DNA from: Aquilaria yunnanensis
Taxonomy: Eukaryota > Streptophyta > Magnoliopsida > Malvales > Thymelaeaceae
Assembly (NCBI GenBank): GCA_039654915.1
Contig: CM077599.1
Span: 78,770,001-78,834,000, forward strand
Direction: 5' to 3'
DNA length: 64,000 nucleotides
The notes below the pieces were generated by a model. That model was not told the origin of the DNA, made no database searches, and worked only from the letters and a program-made list of their open reading frames with translations. Numbering within the stretch: the stretch's first letter is position 1; every line of letters begins with the position of its first letter. The translations under genes and the position numbers were made by a program. Shown one piece after another: positions 34,861 to 47,967 of the stretch.

Positions 34861-36194
34861 CAAAAGAATGAGAGTTCCACTGAGAATAGTTGGACATGAA
34901 ATGACCCCAAATAGTTGTCGAATCAGTGCAATCCCATAAAATAGTTTTATTATATACCTTTTATAGCTAAAATTATTTTTTAATATGAAACACTTATAGA
35001 TTTTCATGTGAAACTTTGGCTTGAGTTTTACCACATAATAAACTTTATCTTTCATAGTTTCTACTAATTCAATTTGCAAAAAAAAAATTAATTGACAAAA
35101 AAATTATGTTTAAAGGTACCTTTTATAGCAATACAAACTTTAGCCTGAGTTTTACCATACATTTAATTTTTTATTTAAATAAAAAAATTAGTTATGAAAG
35201 ATTTTAAAATGCTAAGTTGAAACTTTAAGTTTTACAAAATATTTAGCCATGCAAACTTTAGCATGAGTTTTACATTTAAGTATTTTATAATATACATTTT
35301 ATACCTAAAATTATTTTTTAATATGCAACGCTTATAGAAATTCATGTGAAACTTTAGCATGAGTTTTACCAAATAATAAGCTTTAGCTCTCATAGTATGT
35401 ACTCATTCAAGTTGTAAAAAAAAAATAATTGACAAAAGAAATTATGTTTAAAGGTACCTTTTACAGCAATACAAACTTTAGCTTAAGTTTTACTATATAT
35501 TTAATTTTTTATTCAAATAAAAAAATTAGTTATGAAAGTTTTTTAAACACTAAGTTGAAATTTTAAGTTTTATAAAATATTTAGCTATGCAAACTTTAAC
35601 ATGAGTTTTATAAAATATTTACTTGAGGTGTTATTTGATAGTAATATAGAACCCAAGGTGACATGTTTGAAGCAAAAAAATTTTAATGGTAATTTAAGAG
35701 TTTTAGGTAAGATTAAAACAAATAATAATTGTATAGAATACGTAATTCTATAATATAGAATTAAGGGCAGGCAATTTTGTAACAAAAAAATAAAATTTAG
35801 TAGCAACTTAAAGGTTTCTTTTATTGTTCTGTACTAATATAACTTCACTTGAACAGATAATGACAAAATTAGGTTTCATTAAAAGAACATAACATCTTAT
35901 AAACTCTAATAGCAATTTAAGATTTTTAGGTAAGATTAACACAAAAAATAATTGTATATAATACATAATTCTGTAATATAAAATTTAGGGTGGGCAAGTT
36001 TGTAACAAAAGATAAAATTTAATGACAACTTAAAGGTTTCTTTTAGTGTTCTAGTGCTAATACAACTACACTTAAATAAATAATGATAAAATTGGGTTTT
36101 ATTAAAAGAACAAAACATCTTATAACAGAATGACAAAAAAGTCGTTCAACATGTGCGCACATTCGTACTTTTTATAATATAAGATAAGATAAGA

Positions 36195-36665
36195 TATTAT
36201 CTTTTCATTGATGTTATTAGTAACCTGCTGAATAACTAGAATCTTGATTGCTATATTCCCACTCTCAAACATATAGTGGTCAATATGACCTTCACCTGTT
36301 CGATTTTGAATTTCTACGGCATCTTGATTGGCATTTGCTCCCTTAATCATTCCATTTTTTTATTTGCCCCTGTCATTTTCCTTGCCTCTGAAGTGACCGA
36401 ATATACCAAACTTCTTTTCATAATAAACTTGTACAACACAAAACAAAAAAAAAGTAAGGGAAATCACTGTACCACTAATAACTCCGACAATGACAGTAGT
36501 TAAACTCCCGCCTGAACCTCTATCACTTGAGCCATTACCTCCAGAATTGTTAGACTTCCTTAGGGAAGGATTTATAGCATACAGAAACTTCACCGAATTA
36601 AAAAATGTAGGAAATTTTCTAGTCAAATTATTATTTGAGACATTAACAGATTAAAAAGAAGACAA
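36195..36665 (-). pseudogene. TMK-like receptor kinase fragment, copy 2
   Basis: Two overlapping frames. One (36360-36626) covers FNSVKFLYAINPSLRKSN, a Gly/Ser linker and a transmembrane stretch (TVIVGVISGTVISLTFFLFC). The other (36120-36350) covers NANQDAVEIQNRT and the juxtamembrane IKILVIQQVTNNINEKI. A frameshift separates them near 36355. No kinase domain follows. Confidence 0.8.
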
Positions 36666-38059
36666 TTTGGTTAAGCATATATAACTATACGTGTACATTC
36701 ATCAAAAAGAATGATAGTTACACTGAGAAAGATTGGAAGTGAAATGTCCGCAAATAGTTGTTGAATCAATGCAATCCCAAAAAATAGTTTTATTATGTAC
36801 TTTTTATACCTAAAATTATTTTTTAACATGAAATACTTATTGATTTTCATATGAAACTTTAGCTTGATTTTTACCACATAATAATCTTTAGCTTTCATAG
36901 CATCTACTCATTCACATTGCAAAACAAAAAAAAAACTTAATTGAAAAAAAAAAATATTTAAAAGTACCTTTTACAGCAATATAAACTTTAGCTTAAGTTT
37001 GACCATATATTTAATTTTTTTATTCAAATAAAAAAATTAGTTACAAAATATTTTAAAATGCTATGTTGAAATTTTAAGTTTTACAAAATATTTCGCTATG
37101 CAAACTTTAGCATAAGTTTTACATTTATGTATTTTATAATATACTTTTTATACCTAAAATTATTTTTTAATATGAAACACTTATAGACTTTCATGTGAAA
37201 CTATAGCATGAGTTTTACCACATAATAAGCTTTAGCTTTCATAATATGTACTCATTCTAGTTGCAAAACAAACAAAAAATAATTGACAAAAAATTATGTT
37301 TAAAGGTACCTTTTACACCCATACAAACTTTAGCTTGAGTTTTACCATATATTTAATTTTTTATTAAGCTAAAAAAGTTAGTTACGAAATTTTTTAAAAT
37401 GCCAAGTTGAAGTTTTAAGTTTTTTAAAATATTTAGCTGTGCAAACTTTAACATGAGTTTATAAAATATTTATTTGAGGCAATAGTTGATAGTAATATAG
37501 AACCAAAGGTGACATGTTTAAAGTAAAAAAAAATTTATGGCAATTTAAGATTTTTAGGTAAGATTAACACAAATAATAATTGTATATAGTTGGTAATTCT
37601 ATAATATAGAATTAAATGCAAGTAAGTTTGTAACCAAAAAATAAAATTTAGTGACAACTTAAGGATTTCTTTTATTATTCTAGTACTAATACAACTTCAC
37701 TTAAATAGATAATGACAAAATTAGGTTTCATTAAGAGAACAAAACATCTTATAAATTCTAATTGCAATTTAAGAATTTTAGGTAAGATTAACATAAAAAA
37801 TAATTGTACATATTACATAATTCAATAATATATAATTAAGGGCCGGCAAGTTTGTAACAAAAGATAAAATTTAAAGACAAAGGTTTTTTTTAGTGTTCTC
37901 GTGCTAATACAACTCTACTTAAATTTATAATGAAAAAATTGGATTTCATTAAAAGAACAATACATCTTATAACAGAGGGGCAAAAAAGTCGTTCAATATT
38001 TGTACACCTTCCTACTTTTTATAATATAAGATATAATATAAGATAAAATAAGATATTGT

Positions 38060-38560
38060 CTTTTCACTGAAGTTATTAATAACCTACTAAATAACCTAAA
38101 TTGAGATTACTATATTCCAACCTTCAAACACATAGCGGTCAGTATGACCTCCACTGGTTTGATTTTGAATTTCTGCAGCAACTTGATTGGCATTTGCTCC
38201 CATAGCCATTCTATTTTTTTTATCTACCCTTTGTCATTTTCCTCGCCCCAAAGTGACCAAATATACCAAATATCTCTTCGCAATAAACTTGTACAACACA
38301 AAACAAAAAAAAGGCAAGGGAAATCAATCTACCACTAATAACTACTACGATGACAGTAGTTGAACTCCCACCTGAACCTCGATCACTTAGGCTACTACCT
38401 CTAAAATTGTTGGACTTCCCCGGGGAAGGATTTCTAGCGTATAAAAAATTTATCGAATGAAAAAATGTAAGAATTTTTTCACTCAAATTATTATTTGAAA
38501 CATCAACAAATTGAAGAAAAGACAATTTGGTAAAGCATACACAACTATAAGTGTCCATTT
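38060..38560 (-). pseudogene. TMK-like receptor kinase fragment, copy 3
   Basis: A frame of 112 residues (38220-38558) reads LSFLQFVDVSNNNLSEKILT, the linker DRGSGGSSTT, a membrane stretch (VIVVVISGRLISLAFFLFCV) and a basic FGARKMTKGR. The juxtamembrane part follows at 38060-38215 in another frame. Same architecture and end point as the other copies. Confidence 0.82.
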
Positions 38561-39904
38561 ATCAAAATAATGGCAGTTCTATTGAGAAGAGTTGGAGGTG
38601 AAATGACCTTAAATAGTTGTCGAATCAATGCAATCCCACAAAATGTTTTATTACATACTTTTTATACCTAAAATTATTTTTTAATATGAAACACTTATAG
38701 ATTTTCATATGAAACTTTAGCTTGAGTTTTATCACATAACAACCTTTAGCTTTCACAACATCCCTTCATTCAAGTTGCAAAACAAAAAAGAACTTAATTG
38801 ACAAAAAAAAATATGTTTAAAGGTTTGTACAACAATACAAACTTTAGCTTGAGTTTTACCATATCTTTAATTTTTTTATTCAAATAAAAAAATTAGTTAT
38901 GAAAGTTTTTAAAATGTTAAGTTGAAATTTTAAGATTTACAAAATATTTAGTTGTGCAAACTTTAGCATGAGTTTTAGATTTAAGTCTTTTATTATATAC
39001 TTTTTATACCTAAAATTATTTTTTAATATGTAACAATTATAGATTTTCATATGAAACTTTCGCATGAGTTTTACCACATAATAAGCTTTAGCTTTCATAG
39101 TATGTACTCATTCAAGTTGCACAGCAAAAAAAAATTAATTGACAAAAAAAATATGTTTAAAGGTACCTTTTACATCAATACAAACTTTAGCTTGAGCTTT
39201 ACCATTATTTAATTTTTTATTCAAATAAAAAAAATTAGTTTTGAAAATTTTTAAAATGTTAATTTGAAATTTTAAGTTTTATAAAATATTTAGCTTTGAA
39301 AACTTTAACATGAGTTTTATAAAATATTTACTTTAGGTATTATTTGGTCGTAATATAGAACCAAAGGTGACATGTTTGAAGTAAAAAAATTTTAATGGCA
39401 ATTTAAGAATTTTGGATAAGATTAACACAAATAATAATTGTATATAATATGTAATTCTATATTATAGAATTAAGGGCGGGCAAGTTTGTATCCAAAAAAT
39501 AAAATTTAGTGGAAACTTAAGGGCTTCTTTTAGTGTTCTTGTACTAATACAACTTCACTTAAATACATAATGGCAAAATTAGATTTCATTAAAAGAACAA
39601 AACATCTTATAAGTTCTAATTTCAATTTTAGAGTTTTAGGTAAGATTAACACAAAAAATAATTGTATATAATATGTAATTTTGTAATATAGAATTAAGAG
39701 CAAGCAAGTTTGTAACAAAAAATAAAATTTAATGGCAACTTAAGGGTTTCTTTTAGTGTTTTAGTGCTAATACAAGTCCACTTAAATAGATAATGACAAA
39801 ATTGTGTTTTATTAAAAGAATAAAACATCTTATAATAGAAGAGCAAAAAAGTTGTTTAACATTTGTATACCTTCATACTTTTTATAATATAAGATAAGAT
39901 AAGA

Positions 39905-40410
39905 TAAGCCATTGTCTTTTCACTGAAGTTATTAGCAACCTCCAAAATAACTTGAATCCGGATAGCTACATTCCCACCCTCAAACGCATAGTGGTCAATA
40001 TGACCTCCACTGGTTTGATTTTGAATTTCTATGGCAACTAGATTGGCATTTGCTCCCTTAACAATTCCATTTTTTTTACTCACCCCTGTCATTTTCCTTG
40101 CCCCCAAAATGACCAAATATACCAAACTTCTTTTTGCAATAAACTTGTATAACACAAAACAAAAAAGGGCAAAGAAAATCATTATACCACCAAGAACTCT
40201 TATGATGACAGCAGTTAAACTCCCACCTAAACCTCCATCACTTTAGCCACTACCTCTAAAATTGTTGGACTTCCTCAGGGAAGAATTTCCAGTGTACAGA
40301 AACTTCACCAAATTAAAAAAAGTAGGAATTTTTCCACTCAAATTATTATTTGAGACATCAACAAATTAAAGAAAAGACAATTTGCTTAAGTATACACAAC
40401 TATATGTGTC
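39905..40410 (-). pseudogene. TMK-like receptor kinase fragment, copy 4
   Basis: The 39856-40182 frame covers the post-membrane basic segment (GARKMTGVSKKNGIVKGANA), NLVAIEIQNQTSGGHIDHYA and GGNVAIRIQVILEVANNFSE. The LRR and linker part upstream (40190-40410) is broken by stops. This copy keeps the clearest juxtamembrane sequence, which matches the TMK signature GN(M/V)xISIQVLRxVTNNFS. Confidence 0.83.
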
Positions 40411-41754
40411 CATTCATTCAAAGAATGATAGTTCCATTAATAAAGGTTGGAAGTGAAACGTCCCTAAATAGTTGCCAAATCAGTGCAATCTCAGAAAACA
40501 TATTTATTATATGTTTTTTATACCTAAAATTATTTTGTAATATGAAACACTTATAGATTTTCATACAAAACTTTAGGTTGAGTTTTACCACATAATAAAC
40601 TTTATCTTTCACAGTATCTACTAATTCAATTTCCAAAAACAAAAACTTAATTGATAAAAAAAATTATGTTTAAATGTACCTTCTACAGCAATACAAACTT
40701 TAGCTTGTGTTTTATCATATCTTTAATTTTTTATTCAAATAAAAAAATTAATTATAAAAGTTTTTAAAATGCTAAGTTAAAATTTTATCTTTTATAAAAT
40801 ATTTAGCTCCGCAAACTTTAGCATGGGTTTTACATTTAAGTCTTTTACTATATACTTTTTATACCTAAAATTATTTTTTAATATGTAACACTTATAAATT
40901 TTCATGTGAAACTTTAGCATAAGTTTTACCACATAATAAGCTTTAGCTTTCATAGTACGTACTCATTCAAATTGCAAATAATAATAATAATAATAATAAT
41001 TGACAAAAAAATTATGTTTAAAAGCATCTTTTACTGCAATACAAACTTTAGCTTGAGTTTTATCATATATTTAATTTTTTATTCAAATAAAAAAAATTAG
41101 TTATGAAAGTTTTTAAAATGCCAAGTTGAAATTGTAAGTTTTATAAAATATTTAGCTCTGCAAACTTTAACATAAATTTTATAAAATATTTACTTGAGGT
41201 ATTATTTGATAATAATATAAAAGCAAAGGTGACATGTTTGAATAAAAAAAATTAATAGCAATTTAAGAGTTTTAGGTAAGATTAACAATAATAATAATTG
41301 TATATAATACGTAACTCTATAATATAGAATTAAATGTGGGCAAGTTTGTAACTGAAAATAAAATTTAGTGGCAACTTAAGGGTTTCTTTTAATGTTCCAA
41401 TGCTAATACAACTTCACTTAAATAGAAAATGACAAAATTGGGTTTAATTAAAAGAGTAAAATATCTTATAAATTCTAATTGCAATTTAAGAGTTTTATGT
41501 AGGATTAACATAAAAAATAATTGTATATTATATGTAATTATGTAATATTGAATTAAGGTGGGCAAGTTTGTAACAAAAAAATAAAATTCAATAGCAACTT
41601 AAGGGTTTCTTTTAGTGTTCTAGTTTTAATACAACTCCATTTAAATAAATAATAACATAATTGAGTTTTATTAAAAGAACAAAACATCTTATAACAGAAA
41701 GGTTAAAAAGTCATTCAATATTTGTATACCTTCATATTTTTTATAATATAGATA

Positions 41755-42270
41755 AGATAAGATATTGTCTTTTTACTAAAGTTATTAATAACCTACTGAA
41801 TAACCTGAATTAGGATTGCTACATTCTCACCCTCAAACACATAGTGGTTAGTATGACCTCTACTGGTTTGATTTTAAATTTCTACGGCAACTTGATTGGC
41901 ATTTGCTCCCTTAATCATTCCATTTTTTTATCTTTCCCTTGTCATTTTCCTTGCCCCCAAAGTAACTGAATACACCAAACTTCTCTTTGCAATAAACTTG
42001 TACAACTCAAAACACAAAACGGTATGAGAAGTCACCGCGTCACCAATAACTCCTATGAGGACAATAATTGAACTCCCACTTGAGCCTCCATCACTTGAGC
42101 CACTACCTCTAAAATTGTTGGACTTTTTTAGGGAAGGATTTCTAGCACACAAAAACTTCACCGAATTAAAAAATGTTGGAATTTTTCCATTCAAATTATT
42201 ATTTGAGATATCAACAGATTGAAGAAAAGACAATTTAGTTAAACATACACAACTATATGTGTCCATTCAT
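41755..42270 (-). pseudogene. TMK-like receptor kinase fragment, copy 5
   Basis: The 41928-42266 frame reads LSFLQSVDISNNNLNGKIPT, FFNSVKFLCARNPSLKKSNN, a Gly/Ser linker and a degraded membrane stretch. The juxtamembrane part continues to about 41755 with stops. KIPT here is closest to the canonical LRR ending GKIP, so this copy may preserve the ancestral LRR best. Confidence 0.82.
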
Positions 42271-42639
42271 CAAAAGAATGATAGTTCCACTGAGAAAGGT
42301 TGGAAGTGAAATGACCCCAAATAGTTGCCGAATTAATGCAATCCCAAAAAATAGTTTTATTATATAATTTTTATACCTAAAATTATTTTTTAATATGAAA
42401 CACTTATAGATTTTCATATGAAACTCTAGCTAGAGTTTTACCACATAATAACTTTTACATTTCACAGTATCTACACATTCAAGTTGCAAAATGAAAAAAA
42501 CTTAATTGACAAAAAAAATTATATTTAAAGGTGCCTTCTGCATCAATACAAACTTTAGCTTAAGTTTTACCATATATTTAATTTTTTAGTCAAATAAAAA
42601 AATTAGTTATTAAAGCTTTTAAAATGCTAAGTTGAAATT

Positions 42640-42796
42640 GAATAGCTATATTGTATATGTTAATTGCTTTATTGTATACACCTTTTACTAATAAAAAAAA
42701 CTTATAAATTTGTCACGGCGTCTGGAACAGCACTCACAAAATGAACAACTTTTATGGAATAATAAATGCTTATGAGTGGAACAACATTTGTTTTTG
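42640..42796. repeat. Right copy of the direct repeat flanking the array
   Basis: Same orientation and sequence family as 33436-33572, including CACCTTTTACTA, AAATGAACAACTTTTA and GAGTGGAACAACATTTGTTTT. It begins immediately where the sixth, truncated unit stops. A (CA)/(TA) microsatellite follows at about 42850-42885. Confidence 0.85.
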
Positions 42797-43354
42797 GAAT
42801 GAATAATAAGTGGTCTGTGGAGATAAAAATGAGAAAAATTAGAAACAAACAAACAAACACACACATATATATACATATATATAGTAGCATTCCATCAACC
42901 TACACTACTAGAAAAAAAAAACTGCATTCCTAACAAGCATTTCTAACATCTAGCTGTTGGAAATAGCCAATTTCGACGGATAGTCGTAAAAAAAAAAGGT
43001 AGTCGAGTTCCTTAAAATTAGAATCAATTTTTAGATGAACTACAATGGTGTAGCCATCGGACTTCTTGACAAACGGTGGTCGTCAGATTTTCTGACGGAT
43101 GGCTTCCATCAAATTTTTCAACAAATGGCAACCCATGGCTATTAAATTTTCTAATAGATAGCCATTGGAAAGTTAACATTTTAAAAAAAGTAAAAATTGC
43201 CATGAGAAAAAGTCATATAACACCTCAATCAAACCCTGTAGGGCAATACTGAGCCAAATTCATAAACATAGTAAGAGATGTCATCTAAGGATCTATTACA
43301 CCCAAAAAAATAAAGAATAGAACATAAGGACAATAAGTGAATGAGGTAAGCAAT

Positions 43355-44075
43355 CATGGGCGGAGCTATGTTGAGCTCAATGGAGGCAATTGCCACCACT
43401 TAAATTTTACAAAACCTATATTTAGTCCATAAAACTCTGTTAAAAATGCATCCCATTGAAAATTTTCTATTGACGCTACCACCTGAAAATTGTTACAAAA
43501 AACTAATAGTCTTGAATAATTGACCCATTCTTACTTAATCGTTCCCAAACTTATCACATCAAACAAACTAAGTAAAATGGTAAAAATCTTACTAAAGCCC
43601 AAAATGTTCTTATTTCTTTTCTGCTAGTTTCCTTTTTTTTTCTCATTTTCTAGTGAACACATTTGTTTCCTTACTTTAATAACTTGGTTTAAATTCCACA
43701 TTACCATATATTAAAAAGGAATGAACATTATCTATTTCATTTTATTCCATTAGTATGTATTTTTAAATTTAATTAATTCTTAAAAGAAATTAGTTGTTTA
43801 GTTGAGTAAGCCCAACTTTTTTTATAAGTGAATTGTGCATTAATGGTTATGTTAGATTTTTCAACCAAGAAAATATTGTTTGATTAGTATTAATTTGTAC
43901 AATTATTTATTTCATCTTTAGAAAATTGAGTATATGTGCAATTTTCTTACTTTATTTATATTTTTTTACACTTTAATTTTATTAATAAAATAAATATTAA
44001 TTTTTTTAAAAAATAAAGATATGTTGTGATAATTAATCTTTGCCCCATTAGTTAAATTTTTTTACTCCGCCCTTG
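43355..44075. mobile_element. hAT-like MITE nested in the CACTA element
   Basis: Ends CATGGGCGGAGC and CTCCGCCCTTG are inverted repeats of the widespread CAGGGGCGGAGC hAT type. The flanks TAAGCAAT (43347-43354) and TATGCAAT (44076-44083) match at 7 of 8 positions, an 8-bp target duplication. AT-rich, non-coding, 721 bp. Confidence 0.85.
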
Positions 44076-45188
44076 TATGCAATAGAATGCTATAGAACTA
44101 GTAAAAAAGAATGGGCTTCAATCTCAAAACAATGCCAAACAATAAAGCACGCAAACAGGTCAACAAAATGGTGCAACAAAAACACGCAAAGTTTTATTCA
44201 TATCATGGGGCATAAAACATACACACCCAAATATTAAGGAAAAGTACTGAAGAAAGAATGTTCTCCTGATATGCATAATTGAAGTCTTGAATAAGGGTCT
44301 ATACACTGGGTGGGTTAGGCATGGTCACAAATAAACAGAGATCTTAAATAATGAAACAGACAAATAATAGACTTGTGGATAATAAATTTATTAAGCTAGA
44401 GTTTTCCAAGAATTAAGCGGCCATTAGATATATAATCATGCTATTTTCACCGACCTGAAGCATAAAAGTACTCAAAGCAATGAATTGGTGCACCATATTT
44501 GCCCAAAATTTAGAAGTTGCTCCTTATAAGTATGACAACTTAGTACAATGTAGAAACACAAAAACACAAACATGAAAACTTAGAAGCAGAGAACTAAATC
44601 ATACATCTTTTCCACCCTTTCCATTAGGAGTTTTTTCCTTATAGGATTTTTTGAAATCTTCCTTGAAACAAAGTATGAATGCAATAAAGAAACAAAGTAT
44701 GAATGCAATAAAGAGGGGTCTAATAGAAGCTAAGGCAAGAGAAAATAGAAAAAAAAAACAGGCTTATTGATAAAAAACAATTGGTATATTAAAACTAAAA
44801 AAATAGAAACCTCAACACAGCCATTTGGCTAGAAAAATTTGCATATTTATTCTCCAGTCATGTATATTCACACACTATCATCATCAACCCAGATAGCTCA
44901 AGAATGTAAATAAGGAAATTCTACCATTAAAAAAATGCAAACAATAGTTCATTCTCAGAAAATTGAAAGGCAAAGCATGTCGAAGCAAAAAGCAAAATAA
45001 AAACACAAAATGTCATACACTATGACTAATGCCACGAGTGAGTTTGTAAAGGGGCCAATTGCAAGCAATTTCACTAATGCATCTTGATTACAAGTGGGAA
45101 CTATCAAAACAAAAAAAAAAGGCAAAACTTAACATTCAAAACATAAAAAAAAGTTCAAATAAATAAAAAGAAGATGAAGCTTACGACC

Positions 45189-45646
45189 TAGGGATGTCAA
45201 CAGATGTTCGATCCAGTAAGCATCTAGTTGCATCTGATCTGATGTGTCAGTTTTTTTTTTATAATTGATCGGGTTTTGGTCGGATATAGTCTTTTTCTTT
45301 TCTACCCATTGGTAGGTTTAGGCAGGATGCAAGTTTAGGGTTCACCCTCTCCACATCCGACCTGTATGTGCATGTAGCATATTAGTATTAGTTAAGGTAT
45401 AATGAATGTTTTTAATAGTAACAAATGTATGATTGGGCATTGCATGGTTCAATAAAATTGTGGTTGTAGAAGTGTGGTGGTGGATAGATTTTACCTGACC
45501 CAATCAGTCTAAAAATGAATAGAATATGGATGTAAAAATTGTCTGCCTGATGGGTGATGAGTATGATGCAGGTAAAACATTTGAGGTAATAGGTAAGATG
45601 TGATAATACTCTCATCCGACCTAAATCCGATTCATTGACATCCTTA
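45189..45646. mobile_element. Second hAT-like MITE nested in the CACTA element
   Basis: Ends TAGGGATGTCAA and TTGACATCCTTA are near-perfect inverted repeats. The flanks TTACGACC (45181-45188) and TTGAGACC (45647-45654) match at 6 of 8. It covers 458 bp. The minus frame at 45412-45705 spans its edge and is not a gene. Confidence 0.8.
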
Positions 45647-46562
45647 TTGAGACCTGATATAAAATGGTTGAGGGAAAAATGATGGGTTCCAACAAATAAA
45701 CCCAAAAATAGAGAATGAAACTCCTTTCTTTAGCCTCAATTTTACTTTATGTTTCCTGAGACCAAGGTTCTTCACAACTTAAAACGGACACATTTCAAAT
45801 TTCTCCTAAACCCTAAACTTAACAAATAAATAATGAAATTAAAAAAAAAAACCTAAAGTTGAAGTTGAACCATATGATTTGGAGTGGAAATAACAAAGAA
45901 TGGATAGATTTAGCTTCAAAAATGTGAAATCAGGAGCTTGTGAGGATTTTGGGAGAAAGAGGGATAAAGTGCTCATTTCTTTCATTTCTCTATATGAGGT
46001 CTACGTTTGATTTGCTAGGGAAAGGGGGATAAGGCCAGCAGTAACCAAAATGATGTTGTTTTGGTTATTGCTAGATATATTTTTTCTTTGGCTCACAAAT
46101 GAAACATCATTCTATTAAATGAGACATTTTTTTATCATACATTAAATGACATCACTTTAAACTTCCCCTTTTCTTCCTAGGTTTCTCAGTCTTAATTTCT
46201 TTTTTTGCCCAACCACCACTATAACCTTGCTGGATGGTGTTTTTCTTTTTGCCCAGCCACCATTGTCCAATGGTGAGCCATTAGATTGCCTTTCGGGAAT
46301 GGTGCCAATGACTAGCTATCAGAGTATATAAGTCAAAATGGCATCGTCCCTAGCCTTTCCCATCCCCCCCCCCCCCCGGCTCTTCAATTTTGAAATAAAG
46401 GATGGTGGAGGTTACCGGCGGCCATTCTCCAACTACTAGCTATCGGTTAGGACTAGCCGTCACCTTGCCTACCAAATCCGACAGCAAACCGTCAGATATT
46501 TTGATGTCCTTTCTGCCGTCAAATTTAGTCTATCGCATATGGGGTGTTTTTTAGTAGTGCTA

Positions 46563-47960
46563 CTAATTATAAGACTCATACCATCTCTAGAACAACATTC
46601 TCATTGAAAAAGAATAACATTATATGAAATAATAATTATTACGAAGAAAACAATAATTATTTGTAAATGAATAAAAATTGTCCTAAAATTGTAATTAGTA
46701 TGCGAGAAACTACAATTGTGGCATAAAAGAACAACAATTGGTATGTGGGAAACAAACATTTGTGGAACCTTAAGAACAAATTGATAAAGCAAAGCATTTT
46801 GAAATATTTACTAAGACTGTTATTTCTTCTTCATTTAGTCAATATTGGAATAAATGTTTTCTAGTTATGTTGTTTATTTAGTTGATATTATTGGTCTAAC
46901 TTAAGATTATTTTTCTTTTAATCAATATTATTATTCTATCATATTATCATTTATTCCGTTGATATTATTGTTCCTTTACTCCATTTGATTGTTCATGTAG
47001 TTGATGTTGTTCTATTTATAATTCTGTGTCTTTAGTTGATATTTTTATTTTTTAGGTTGATATTGTTGTTCTCTTCATAATTGTTGTTTGTTTGGTTAGA
47101 TTAACAATTGTTGTTGATCTAGTAGATATTGTTGTTTCTTTGCTTTAAGTATTGCTTCTCCTGTCAAATTTGTTGTACTGCTTATAATTCTTGTGGATAT
47201 CAAATAGATTTAAACAATAGATCTAAACATAGATGCAAACAACAAATCAAACGAAAAAACTAATTCTAAAACCAAATCTAATAAAACCAAATCTAAGTGG
47301 AAAAAAAAAAAAGAATTAGAACAAGTTACCTTGTTAATTTTTTAGTTGATATTGTTCTTCCTTTTTGTCTAGACTGTTGTTCTTTTAGGAAAGTTTACTG
47401 TTCTATTTTCAATTTCTGCAAATTTCAAACCAGATTGAACAACATATCTGAACATAGAAATAACAATAGATCAGATCAAAACATGAATTCTGAATCAGAT
47501 CTAAGCTAAATAAGAACCATGACAACAAATTCTTATAAACAGAAAAATAAATTCCTATGAACAAACAACAAAAATAGGTCAGTTATAACAAAAATGGTAA
47601 GAGAATAGTAATAAGAGTGACAAAAAGTAGGGAGAAACAGTGATGAAGCTAGTGAAGACGGTGACAAAGCCAGATAAGCAAAAACAAAGCAAATATGATA
47701 ATAGTAGTAAGAAAACAGTAATGAAAGCGGTAAGGAGGAGGACGAGATATTGACAAAGCTAGTGAAGACGGTGATGAAGCTAGAAAAGCAAAATAGACCA
47801 GACCTAATAGCAACGATGATGAGGAGAAGAAGAAAATGAATATAGGACTGTCTTTTTTTTTTTTTAAATATCATTTTTAAAAAAGCAATCAGATTCTACT
47901 GATCTCATATCTTTACACAGTTATAACGTAGCAAGCTTTGAAAATGGTAAAATCCTAATT
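46563..47960. other. Intergenic low-complexity DNA, no gene seen
   Basis: 46800-47180 is built of degenerate TTGTTCTTTTAGTTGATATTG words. 47590-47800 holds a ~110-bp direct duplication (AGCTAGTGAAGACGGTGA at about 47648 and 47758). The 113-codon minus frame at 47533-47874 is Ser/Tyr/Leu-rich low complexity. Confidence 0.6.
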
Positions 47961-47967
47961 TTAATAA

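Larger units (their letters stand above)
33573..42639. repeat. Tandem array of ~1.85-kb units carrying receptor-kinase fragments
   Basis: Using TTTATACCTAAAATTATTTT as the register, unit starts are near 33650, 34949, 36789, 38651, 40508 and 42357. Spacings are about 1299, 1840, 1862, 1857 and 1849 bp; the sixth unit is cut off. Each full unit holds two ~340-bp AT-rich direct repeats, a further internally duplicated ~240-bp piece (AATAATTGTATATAATAYGT, AACATCTTATAA) and a ~500-bp minus-strand fragment of an LRR receptor kinase. Unit 1 lacks the middle piece. No functional gene is present. Confidence 0.9.
42903..46559. mobile_element. Non-autonomous CACTA (En/Spm) element, 3657 bp
   Basis: Termini CACTACTAGAAAAA and ...TTTTTTAGTAGTG are inverted repeats of the CACTA superfamily. 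It is flanked by the 3-bp duplication CTA (42900-42902 and 46560-46562). Subterminal regions carry repeated CCGTCAGAT / TCTGACGG words, the expected transposase-binding type of repeat. No transposase frame exists, so it would need a helper. Two smaller elements are nested in it. Poly-C (46363-46377) lies near the right end. Confidence 0.9.

Noticed and set aside
34408..42266. Frames in the array as real small membrane proteins
   Set aside because: All have stops, shifts and no kinase domain, and each is a copy of the same receptor-kinase segment.
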